Positions 1 to 5,665 of a stretch of 5,665 bases of DNA are shown here, piece by piece. Origin of the DNA: JBFKUL01 sp041635755. GTDB taxonomy: Bacteria > Pseudomonadota > Gammaproteobacteria > Burkholderiales > SG8-39. The stretch lies in NCBI GenBank assembly GCA_041635755.1, contig JBFKUL010000203.1, positions 1 to 5,665 of the forward strand. The letters are read 5' to 3'. The notes below the pieces were generated by a model that worked only from the letters and a program-made list of their open reading frames with translations, was not told where the DNA came from and did not search any database. The position numbers were made by a program, and so were the translations under genes. Within the stretch, counting starts at the first letter, position 1. The number at the start of each line of letters is the position of its first letter.

Positions 1-1
1 G

Positions 2-763
2 CCGGCCCAGGCCTCGGCAAACGTGTTCCTCGCGGTACTGCGCGACACTTTCTCAGGGGAGCCCGATGCGAGCGACCTGATCTTCACGCGCGTCGACCTG
101 TCAAAGCTGTTTCCGGAGCCTGCCGCAGAGTACGTCGAAGCGCATGGCGGGTCGATGCGCCTGCGCAGCGCGGTTCGCGCGCTCGGGCGCGACGGCGCGA
201 GCTTCGTCGTCGCCGGCGAGCGCTACGCGCGTGTCGTGCTGGCATGCGGCCCACACCAGCTCGACGCATTTGCCGGGTCGTTGCCCGAGCTTGCGCCGCT
301 CGCCGAGACCGTGCGGGGCTACGGCCTACAGCCGATCTACACCTGCTACCTGCAGTATCCGGAGCAGGTGCGCCTGCCCGGCCCCCTGCTCGGGCTTGCG
401 CACGGTCTCGTGCAATGGGTGTTCGACCGACGGCTGCTGGCGGGCAGCAACGGCCAGCTCGCCTGCGTCATCAGCGCGCAGGGCGATCACCAGCAGCTGA
501 CGCACGAGGCGCTCGCCGAATCCTGTCATCGCGAGCTGGCGCGCGCGCTGCCCGGCCTGCCGGCACCGCTCTGGTCGCAGGTCATCGCCGAGAAGCGCGC
601 CACCATCGCCTGCAACGCAGGAATCACGCGCGTGGGTCCGCGCACGCCGCTCGAGGGGCTGTATCTGGCGGGCGACTACACCGACCCTGAGTATCCGCCC
701 ACACTCGAGGCCGCCGTACGCAGCGGCGTGCGCGCAGCAGGGCTCGCCGCGGACCCGTCCTGA
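2..763 (+). CDS. hpnE: Hydroxysqualene dehydroxylase HpnE, C-terminal part (5' end cut by window edge)
   Basis: This is the C-terminal 253 residues of an FAD-dependent amine oxidase/desaturase-type protein. The reading frame is open from base 2 (reading PAQASANVFLAVLRD), so the GTG at 23 is an internal valine codon and not the start. HpnE is known to reduce hydroxysqualene to squalene, the last step of the HpnCDE route from farnesyl diphosphate, feeding hopanoid or sterol-like lipids at the membrane. Visible support: the family-like stretch ASDLIFTRVDLSKLFPEPAA near the start of the fragment, the RTPLEGLYLAGDYT segment that closes the FAD site, and the following YPPTLEAAVRSG helix near the C-terminus. 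Family members are usually about 420-450 residues, so roughly the last 60% is present. The N-terminal Rossmann GxGxxG motif and any hpnC/hpnD neighbours would lie to the left. A related carotenoid-type desaturase is the main alternative, but the C-terminal motifs fit HpnE better. Confidence 0.88.
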   Translation, partial: PAQASANVFLAVLRDTFSGEPDASDLIFTRVDLSKLFPEPAAEYVEAHGGSMRLRSAVRALGRDGASFVVAGERYARVVLACGPHQLDAFAGSLPELAPLAETVRGYGLQPIYTCYLQYPEQVRLPGPLLGLAHGLVQWVFDRRLLAGSNGQLACVISAQGDHQQLTHEALAESCHRELARALPGLPAPLWSQVIAEKRATIACNAGITRVGPRTPLEGLYLAGDYTDPEYPPTLEAAVRSGVRAAGLAADPS

Positions 764-847
764 GCGTGGCGGAATTGCTTGTGCGCGCCCTTCGCGCACG
801 GTAAGTTCTGCGCCACCTCCCCGACGGGGAACACCGGGTTCGGGACC
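764..847. other. Intergenic region between hpnE and the pilin gene
   Basis: These 84 bases separate the hpnE stop from the prepilin ATG. They hold two short perfect inverted repeats (781-799 and 818-830) and no convincing sigma-70 or sigma-54 promoter. The TTGCTT at 775-780 resembles a -35 box, but nothing like TATAAT lies at 16-18 bases from it. The pilin may therefore be read through from hpnE or use a promoter I cannot recognise. Confidence 0.5.
781..799 (+). terminator. Hairpin after hpnE, possible weak terminator or mRNA end
   Basis: A perfect 7-base stem, GTGCGCG pairing with CGCGCAC, flanks a 5-base loop (CCCTT). It begins 17 bases past the hpnE stop codon. It is very GC-rich, as intrinsic terminator stems are, but the bases after it (GGTAAGTTCT) are not a T-run. 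It could be a Rho-independent terminator of low efficiency, a 3'-end stabilising structure, or part of the pilin 5' leader. Confidence 0.35.
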
Positions 848-1405
848 ATGCGCCGCTCGACCGGATTCACGCTCATCGAGCTCGTGATCGTGATTGCGAT
901 CCTCGCGGTCCTCGCGGCGGTGGCCGTACCGCGCTATCTCAACCTCCAGGCCGAAGCCTACCGGGCGAGCCTCGCCTCGCACGCGGGCAACTTCGGCAGC
1001 GCGCTGCAGATCGTGCGCATGTGCGTGGCGCTGCGACGCACCCCGACCAATGACAACATTCCCTGTTACGTCGGCATCACCGGCGCCGCGCAGATCGACG
1101 TGCACGCCACCTCGGGCTATCCCACCGACACCACGGGAAACTCGAATGTCATCGGCACCACGACCGCGGTGGCGCCTCGGGACCGCTGCATGCGGGTATT
1201 CAGCACCATCCTCACCTCACCGGCGCCGGTCTGCGCGAATACCGCCGGCTCGCCCTGCATCGCAGGCACGCACCACTTCCGGGTCGAGTCGATCGGCACG
1301 GCACAGGTGTGCCGCTACGGCTACTTTCGCGAGACGGGCGGCGCGCCGGTGCGCTGGTTCGACTACGACTCGCTCACCGGCCAGATCACCGTCGTCAACC
1401 CCTAG
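848..1405 (+). CDS. Type IV prepilin, MSHA-like pilin
   Basis: This encodes a 185-residue prepilin-type protein. The class III leader is MRRSTG, cut by prepilin peptidase before Phe7. It is followed by FTLIELVIVIAIL, with the conserved Glu at mature position 5, and a hydrophobic helix to about residue 28 ending in VAVPRY. These are the defining features of a type IV pilin or pseudopilin, which is inserted in the inner membrane and then assembled into a filament. The IDV...SGYPT segment near residues 83-93 and the C-terminal CRYGYF...FDYDSLTG resemble MSHA (MshA/MshB-type) pilins. The globular domain has six cysteines (59, 73, 114, 129, 137, 155), enough for up to three disulfides. I chose ATG at 848 because it gives the usual 6-residue leader; an in-frame TTG at 779 would add 23 residues before it. 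The ribosome site is weak (GGGA 3 bases before the ATG, GGGGA 17 bases before). No pilus assembly genes are visible beside it. Confidence 0.85.
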   Translation: MRRSTGFTLIELVIVIAILAVLAAVAVPRYLNLQAEAYRASLASHAGNFGSALQIVRMCVALRRTPTNDNIPCYVGITGAAQIDVHATSGYPTDTTGNSNVIGTTTAVAPRDRCMRVFSTILTSPAPVCANTAGSPCIAGTHHFRVESIGTAQVCRYGYFRETGGAPVRWFDYDSLTGQITVVNP

Positions 1406-1408
1406 CGC

Positions 1409-2770
1409 TCAGAGCTCGCGCAGCTTCGCCACCGCCTGATCGATGCGCTCGATCGGGATCACCTCGAGTCCTGAACCGCGCCCCTTGGGCAGGTTGGCCT
1501 TCGGGATCAGCGCGCGCTCGAACCCGAGCTTGGCCGCCTCCTTGAGCCGCTCCTGGCCGCGCGGCGCCGGACGCACCTCGCCGGCGAGCCCCACCTCGCC
1601 GAACACCACGACCTTGCCGGCGATCGGTCGATCGGCGAGCGAGGACACCACGGCGAGCGACACCGCAAGGTCGGCGGCGGGCTCGGCGATGCGCACGCCC
1701 CCCACCGCATTCACGAATACATCCTGGTCCATGGTCGCAATGCCGGCGTGCCGGTGCAGCACGGCGAGCAGCATGGCGAGCCGGTTCTGCTCCAGCCCGA
1801 CCGAAAGGCGCCGCGGGTTGGGCGCGTGCGCCGCGTCCACCAGCGCCTGAATCTCGACCAGCAGCGGCCGCGTGCCCTCGAGCGTCGCGAGCACGCAGGC
1901 GCCGGCAACGTTCTTCGCGTGATGCGACAGAAATAGCGCCGAGGGATTGCTCACCTGGCGCAGCCCGCGGTCGGTCATCGCGAATACCCCGAGCTCGTTC
2001 ACCGCGCCGAAGCGGTTCTTGATGGCGCGGATCAGGCGAAAGCTGGAGTGCGGGTCGCCCTCGAAATAGAGCACCGTGTCGACGATGTGCTCGAGCACGC
2101 GCGGACCTGCGATTGCGCCCTCCTTGGTGACGTGGCCGATCAGCAGCACCGCGATGCCGCTGCGCTTTGCAAGGCGCGTGAGCTGCGCCGCGCACTCGCG
2201 CACCTGGGCCACCGAACCCGGCGCGGAGCTGAGCGCATCCGAGTACAACGTCTGGATCGAGTCGATGACCGCGATCTGCGGCTTTTTCGCCTCGAGCGTG
2301 GCGAGAATGCGCTCGAGCTGGATCTCGGCGAGCAGGTGCACGCGGCCCGCCTCGAGCGCGAGGCGCCGCGCGCGCAGCGCCACCTGCTCCGCGGACTCCT
2401 CGCCGGTGACGTAGAGCGTGCTCGCGGTGCTCTTCGCCGCCGCAGCGAGCGCCTGCAGCAGCAGCGTGGATTTGCCGATGCCCGGGTCGCCGCCGATGAG
2501 CGCCACCTGGCCCGCGACCAGGCCGCCGCCGAGCACGCGATCGAGCTCTTCGATGCCAGTGGGCATGCGCGCCAGCTCGCGCGCCTCCACATCGGCAAGC
2601 GGCACCGGGATGCTTGCGGGCGCGAGGCCGGCGTAGCGATGCGCCGAGGCCTTTTCGGCAATCGTCTCGGAGAGCGTGCCCGCGGCGCCGCACGAGGGGC
2701 AGGTGCCGAACCATTGCAGCGCGCTCGCGCCGCACTCGGCGCACACGTAGGCCGTCTTCGTCTTCGCCAC
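1409..2770 (-). CDS. radA: DNA repair protein RadA
   Basis: This encodes a 453-residue RadA (also called Sms), close to the 460 of E. coli. RadA is a RecA-like ATPase that acts on branched recombination intermediates and promotes branch migration in the cytoplasm. Domains in order: a C4 zinc finger (Cys10, Cys13, Cys24, Cys27); the ATPase core with Walker A GGDPGIGKST at 93-102 and a Walker B-like IAVIDS ending near Asp170; the RadA-specific KNRFG motif at 251-255; and a C-terminal Lon-protease-like domain from about residue 270, with GEVGLAGEVRP and no protease role expected. The start is GTG at 2770. It lies just before the zinc finger, and a strong GGAGGAGGT (2777-2785) sits 6 bases upstream. 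The frame stays open upstream to 3322, but that stretch runs antiparallel-frame through alr and is not RadA-like. The first base of the start codon is the last base of the alr stop codon, so the two genes are probably translationally coupled. Confidence 0.97.
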   Translation of the reverse strand: MAKTKTAYVCAECGASALQWFGTCPSCGAAGTLSETIAEKASAHRYAGLAPASIPVPLADVEARELARMPTGIEELDRVLGGGLVAGQVALIGGDPGIGKSTLLLQALAAAAKSTASTLYVTGEESAEQVALRARRLALEAGRVHLLAEIQLERILATLEAKKPQIAVIDSIQTLYSDALSSAPGSVAQVRECAAQLTRLAKRSGIAVLLIGHVTKEGAIAGPRVLEHIVDTVLYFEGDPHSSFRLIRAIKNRFGAVNELGVFAMTDRGLRQVSNPSALFLSHHAKNVAGACVLATLEGTRPLLVEIQALVDAAHAPNPRRLSVGLEQNRLAMLLAVLHRHAGIATMDQDVFVNAVGGVRIAEPAADLAVSLAVVSSLADRPIAGKVVVFGEVGLAGEVRPAPRGQERLKEAAKLGFERALIPKANLPKGRGSGLEVIPIERIDQAVAKLREL

Positions 2771-3843
2771 TAGGCGACCTCCTCCACCGGCACGCGCGGC
2801 GCCAGTGCGCACAGGAGCTCGTAGCTCAGCGTTCCCGCAGCCGCGGCGACCTCGTCGGCCGACAGGCCCTCGCCCCAGATCGTGACCGGCGTGCCGATGT
2901 AGGCCTCCGGGATATCGCTGATGTCCGCGCAGATCATATCCATCGAGACATTGCCCACCGTGCGGGTGCGTCGTCCGTTGACCAGAATCGGGGTGCCGGT
3001 GGGCGCATGCCGGGGATAGCCGTCGGCGTAGCCGCACGCGACCACGCCGATGGTCATCTCTTCGGTCGCCTCGAAGCGAAAGCCGTAGCCGACGCGCTCG
3101 CCCGGGCGCAAGTGCTGCACGCCGATGAGCTCGGAGCGCAGCGTCATGGCGGGCTCGAGACCCAGCTCGGCCGCGCTCCGGTCCGGGAACGGCGAGCAGC
3201 CGTAGAGCATGATCCCCGGACGCACCCAGTCGGCCCGCGTCTGCTCCGCGTAGCGCAGCAGTGCCGCCGAGTTGGCGAGCGAGCGCGGTCCCTCGAGCGC
3301 CTGCGTGAGCTCGTTGAACCACTCGAGCTGAGCGCCGACGCCGCTTCGCCCATCGGCGTCGGCGAAGTGCGTCATGAGGGTGAGCTCGCGTACCCGCGGG
3401 TGGGCGCGCAGCGCGTTGTAGGCGATGCGCACGTTGTCGACGCCGAAGCCGAGCCGGTTCATGCCGCTGTTCACCTTGAGGTAGACGTCGATCTCGTCTG
3501 CGAGCGCGGCCTTCTCCAGGATCTCGACTTGTACGAGGTTGTGGATCACCGGCGTGAGCCGGTACTCGACGAGCAGCGGTACGTCCTCGCGCTTGAAAAA
3601 ACCCTCGAGCAGCAGAATCGGCTTGGTCTCGCCGGCGACGCGGAGGCGCACCGCCTCCTCGAAGTCGAGCATGGCAAAGCCATCCGCCGCGGCGAGCGCG
3701 CGCACGGCGCGCTGCAGGCCATGGCCGTAGGCGTTCGCTTTCGTCACCGCCCAGACCTTGGCGCCGTCGGCATAGCGCTTGGCGAGCGCAAGGTTGCGCG
3801 CCAGTGCCGATGCGCGAATCGTGGCTCGTATCGGTCGCGGCAT
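2770..3843 (-). CDS. alr: Alanine racemase, PLP-dependent
   Basis: This encodes a 357-residue alanine racemase (E. coli Alr and DadX are about 356-359). It interconverts L- and D-alanine in the cytoplasm, providing D-Ala for peptidoglycan. The N-terminal TIM barrel carries the pyridoxal-phosphate lysine, Lys35, in VTKANAYGHG. Arg130 in SGMNRLGFG corresponds to the arginine that tunes the cofactor. The second catalytic base is Tyr253 in RVGYGFRF, at the start of the C-terminal beta domain, followed by GYADGYPR and the MDM segment (301-303). All catalytic positions are intact. The ATG at 3843 lies 6 bases after the stop of the upstream small gene, with only a weak GGAAA about 9 bases before it. 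The TAG stop overlaps the radA GTG by one base. It could be a catabolic DadX-type enzyme, but no D-amino-acid dehydrogenase (dadA) neighbour is visible and the radA linkage favours the biosynthetic Alr. Confidence 0.96.
   Translation of the reverse strand: MPRPIRATIRASALARNLALAKRYADGAKVWAVTKANAYGHGLQRAVRALAAADGFAMLDFEEAVRLRVAGETKPILLLEGFFKREDVPLLVEYRLTPVIHNLVQVEILEKAALADEIDVYLKVNSGMNRLGFGVDNVRIAYNALRAHPRVRELTLMTHFADADGRSGVGAQLEWFNELTQALEGPRSLANSAALLRYAEQTRADWVRPGIMLYGCSPFPDRSAAELGLEPAMTLRSELIGVQHLRPGERVGYGFRFEATEEMTIGVVACGYADGYPRHAPTGTPILVNGRRTRTVGNVSMDMICADISDIPEAYIGTPVTIWGEGLSADEVAAAAGTLSYELLCALAPRVPVEEVA
2777..2785 (-). promoter_or_regulatory. Strong ribosome binding site for radA inside the alr 3' end
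   Basis: On the minus strand GGAGGAGGT lies 6 bases before the radA GTG. It also encodes the Glu-Glu-Val part of the alr C-terminus (VEEVA). A near-perfect Shine-Dalgarno in this position decides the radA start and allows ribosomes finishing alr to restart on radA. Confidence 0.85.
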
Positions 3844-3849
3844 GCGGCG

Positions 3850-4041
3850 CTATTTCCGGGCAGCCAGGCGCTGGTAAAGCGCCTCCAGCTCTTCGATCGT
3901 GTCGCGCGCCGGCTTGCCGTCGACCATGTGCGCATGCAGAAGCGCACCCACCGGGATCAGAAGCTTGCGGCGCACCAGCTGAGGATGCGCGGCGTTCAGT
4001 CGGCGGATTGCAGCGAGCACCGTTTCGTCGGTTCCGCTCAC
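3850..4041 (-). CDS. Small conserved-looking protein of unknown function, coupled to the amidotransferase-like gene
   Basis: This encodes a 63-residue protein I do not recognise. I chose the GTG at 4041 (VSGTDETVLAAIRRLN). It shares four bases (GTGA, 4038-4041) with the stop of the upstream gene, the classic sign of translational coupling, and residues encoded further upstream in this frame are low-complexity Gly/Arg/Ala shadow sequence. The protein looks soluble and mostly helical: a basic first helix (AAIRRLNAAHPQLVRRK), a short hydrophobic centre (LLIPVGALLHAHMV), and an amphipathic C-terminal helix (RDTIEELEALYQRLAARK). There is no signal peptide, cysteine or metal-binding motif. The GC3 pattern and close packing between two real genes argue that it is expressed. 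It ends 6 bases before alr. A role as a partner of the amidotransferase-like protein is only an inference from the coupling. Confidence 0.72.
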   Translation of the reverse strand: MSGTDETVLAAIRRLNAAHPQLVRRKLLIPVGALLHAHMVDGKPARDTIEELEALYQRLAARK

Positions 4042-4772
4042 GGCTCTTGGACGATTCGAAACACCGGCATCTTGCGCCGCTCGTCCATGAGCTTGAGTGC
4101 CTCGACCAGCGCCGCCGCCACGCGCGCGGTCGTTTCCTGCAGGGCCTCCCATTCGGTGCGCGCGGTCTCGATCAGCGCGCCCATGTGCTCGGGCACCGGC
4201 CGGTCCTCTTCCATGACCATGTCCTCGAGCATACCGGGCTTCAATTCCGGCCGGAACAACAGACCGTAGCCGAGCGTACCGGCGCGAAACGCGATCGGGC
4301 GGCCGCGCTCATCGGCCACCACCGGCACCAGGCCCTCCTCAAGCTCCGCAGCGCCGTTCACCATCACCAGCACGCGGCGTCCTGCCACGGCCTGTGCAAG
4401 CGGATCGTCGGCCACCAGCGCGCGCGCCGTAACGAAGCGCGCGTCGTGCTCGGGTTCGCGCTGAAGCGTCGCGCCGTGCGCGGCCGCCAGCACGTGCGCG
4501 CCGAAGCCGAGGCCGACCACCGGACGCCGCGCGTTCCCGAAGCTGCGCACCAGGCGCAGCTCGTCGTCGAGCCACGGGCAGTGCTCGCGATCCGCTGCGG
4601 CATGCGCCGCACCGAGCAGCCAAAGCGCGTCGAACTGGGTCGGTGTTCCCGCAACATCCTGCCCCGAAACCGGGCGAACGTACTGGAAGCCGATGCCGCG
4701 TGCCTCCCACTGCGGTTCGAGCGCGCCGAAGAACTCCGCAAAGCTGTGCTGCACGGCTAGAAAGCGCTTCAC
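4038..4772 (-). CDS. Class I glutamine amidotransferase-like protein, catalytic residues apparently lost
   Basis: This encodes a 244-residue protein of the GATase1 (GMP-synthase-like) fold. The start MKRFLAVQHS uses a GTG codon at 4772, three bases after the LysR stop. Recognisable pieces are the DALWLLGAAH strand and turn (48-57), the nucleophile-elbow region RPVVGLGFGAH (83-93), the YGLLFRPE segment (169-176) and a C-terminal helical tail ending in MDERRKMPVF. In active class I amidotransferases the elbow reads G-x-C-x-G and the later motif reads FHPE. Here the expected Cys is Gly89 and the expected His is Arg174, while Glu176 is kept. It is therefore probably not a working glutaminase; it might bind a ligand or protein partner. 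Tight spacing to the LysR gene and the GTGA overlap with the small downstream gene place all three in one transcript. The fold assignment rests on motif resemblance only, and the substrate is unknown. Confidence 0.78.
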   Translation of the reverse strand: MKRFLAVQHSFAEFFGALEPQWEARGIGFQYVRPVSGQDVAGTPTQFDALWLLGAAHAAADREHCPWLDDELRLVRSFGNARRPVVGLGFGAHVLAAAHGATLQREPEHDARFVTARALVADDPLAQAVAGRRVLVMVNGAAELEEGLVPVVADERGRPIAFRAGTLGYGLLFRPELKPGMLEDMVMEEDRPVPEHMGALIETARTEWEALQETTARVAAALVEALKLMDERRKMPVFRIVQEP

Positions 4773-4775
4773 GCC

Positions 4776-5665
4776 TCAGCCCGTTTGCCGCGCCGCGAGC
4801 CGCTCTTTTGCGAACTGGACGAACGTATTGACCAGCCGCGAGCGGAACCGCTCCTTCGGATACACCACCGAGAAGTTGCGGATCAGCCGCGGCGAGAGCG
4901 GGATGCGCACCAGCTGGCGGAGCTGGGTTTCCTTCGACACCGTGGCGCGAGACAGGATCGCGAAGCCCAGGCCGGTCGCGACCAGCCCCTTGATCGCCTC
5001 CGGGCTGCCGAGCTCCATCTCCACGTTCAGCGATTCGGGCTTGATGCCTGCGGTCTGGAAGTATTGATCGGTCACCTCGCGAGTCCCCGAGCCGCGCTCG
5101 CGGCTGATGATCGGGTATTGCGCCAGCTGCTTGGGCGTGGCCGACTTGAGGCGCGCAAGCGGGTGCGTCGCCGCGCACACCGCCTGCAGCTCGTCTTCGC
5201 ACACCACGTCGGTGAGCACCGTCGCGAGGTGCGAGGGCGCTTCGATCAGGCCGATGTCGAGCGTATGCTCGGCGACGCGGCTCTCGACCGTCTCGGAGTT
5301 GGCGACGAACAGGCGCGGCGCGACCTTCGCGAACTTCCCCTTGAATTCGCCCAGTACTTGCGGCAGCAGGAACTCGGCGATCGTCGTGCTTGCGCCGATC
5401 AGCAGCGGCCCGGCGATCTGGCCGGTCATCTCTTTCAGGCGCGTGTCCAGTTCCGCGGAAAGCGCGAGAATGCGCTCGGCGTAATCGAGCACGATCTCGC
5501 CCGCTGGCGTAAGCGAGATGCGGCCGTGGCCGCGATCGAACAGTCGCGAGTTGAAGTGCTCCTCGAGCTGCTTGATCTGGAACGTCACGGCAGGCTGCGT
5601 CATGAACAGCGCCTCGGCCGCCTTGGTGAACGACAGTTGCTTGGCTACGGCATGGAACACCTGCA
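4776..5665 (-). CDS. LysR-type transcriptional regulator (5' end cut by window edge)
   Basis: 295 residues are visible. The frame stays open to the right edge, where Gln precedes VFHAVAKQLSF, so the GTG at 5660 is internal and about ten N-terminal residues are missing. The N-terminal winged helix-turn-helix is clear: SFTKAAEALFMTQPAVTFQI, then KQLEEHFNSRLFDR and the wing ISLTPAG. A linker helix (about 55-80) precedes the periplasmic-binding-protein-like effector domain, which begins PLLIGASTTIAEFLLPQ. GASTTI and the later SRERGSGTRE resemble the CysL/CbbR-like branch of LysR regulators. I cannot say whether the ligand concerns sulfur, carbon fixation or something else. LysR proteins usually act as tetramers and often control a divergent neighbour; here the visible downstream genes run in the same direction, starting 3 bases after its stop. 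Any autoregulated promoter would lie beyond the right edge. Confidence 0.93.
   Translation of the reverse strand, partial: QVFHAVAKQLSFTKAAEALFMTQPAVTFQIKQLEEHFNSRLFDRGHGRISLTPAGEIVLDYAERILALSAELDTRLKEMTGQIAGPLLIGASTTIAEFLLPQVLGEFKGKFAKVAPRLFVANSETVESRVAEHTLDIGLIEAPSHLATVLTDVVCEDELQAVCAATHPLARLKSATPKQLAQYPIISRERGSGTREVTDQYFQTAGIKPESLNVEMELGSPEAIKGLVATGLGFAILSRATVSKETQLRQLVRIPLSPRLIRNFSVVYPKERFRSRLVNTFVQFAKERLAARQTG

Noticed and set aside
23..25. GTG as the start codon of the first gene
   Set aside because: The frame is open to the window edge and the residues before it continue the HpnE family sequence, so this is an internal valine codon.
767..778. A sigma-54 promoter (TGGC...TTGC) before the pilin
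   Set aside because: The GG and GC elements are 9 bases apart instead of the required 12, so sigma-54 could not recognise both.
779..847. A TTG start at 779 for the pilin
   Set aside because: It would make a 29-residue leader including two cysteines and would put the start inside the hairpin. The ATG at 848 gives the usual short prepilin leader.
326..1105. A 259-codon minus-strand open frame across hpnE and the pilin
   Set aside because: It has shadow-type composition (Arg, Gly, His, Ala), no domain, and lies opposite two supported genes.
2771..3322. An N-terminal extension of radA through alr in another frame, giving a 637-residue protein
   Set aside because: The extra residues are low-complexity shadow of alr, normal RadA begins just before the zinc finger, and a strong ribosome site precedes the GTG at 2770.
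4042..4152. A longer version of the small protein starting at 4152 (100 residues)
   Set aside because: The extra 37 residues are Gly/Arg/Ala-rich and overlap the end of the amidotransferase-like gene. The GTG at 4041 with a 4-base overlap is the natural start.
2614..4269. A 551-codon open frame on the + strand opposite alr, the small gene and the start of radA
   Set aside because: It is rich in Arg, Ala and His with no recognisable domain, and lies opposite strongly supported genes. High GC with biased third positions makes such antisense frames common.

Overview
The window is GC-rich, with strongly G/C-biased third codon positions, and densely packed with genes. The proteins look proteobacterial. 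A C-terminal HpnE, an MSHA-like type IV pilin and an adjacent alr-radA pair together suggest a betaproteobacterium or a close relative. That placement is inferred from protein character and gene order, not from a marker gene.

Layout. On the + strand there is first the 3' part of hpnE (hydroxysqualene dehydroxylase, squalene/hopanoid synthesis), running in from the left edge to 763. An 84-base gap (764-847) with two small inverted repeats follows, then a complete prepilin gene (848-1405). On the - strand five genes fill 1409 to the right edge with almost no spacing. In order of transcription they are a LysR-type regulator (cut by the right edge), a glutamine-amidotransferase-like protein, a 63-residue protein of unknown function, alanine racemase (alr) and the DNA repair ATPase radA. 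Their junctions are 3 bases apart, a 4-base GTGA overlap, 6 bases apart, and a 1-base overlap. This is the architecture of one translationally coupled operon. The pilin and radA converge with only 3 bases between their stop codons.

How the parts relate. alr supplies D-alanine for peptidoglycan and radA processes recombination intermediates. Their close coupling is probably housekeeping co-expression rather than a shared pathway. The LysR regulator at the head could control the unit, but its promoter lies outside the window. The amidotransferase-like protein keeps the fold signature but appears to have lost the nucleophilic Cys and the catalytic His, so it is probably not a functional glutaminase. 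It is coupled to a small unknown protein. The pilin stands alone here, without assembly genes.

No RNA genes, mobile elements, CRISPR arrays or long repeats were seen, and no stretch over 300 bases lacks a gene. I found no clear undescribed system. The most unusual items are the degenerate amidotransferase-like protein with its small coupled partner, and the solitary six-cysteine pilin.
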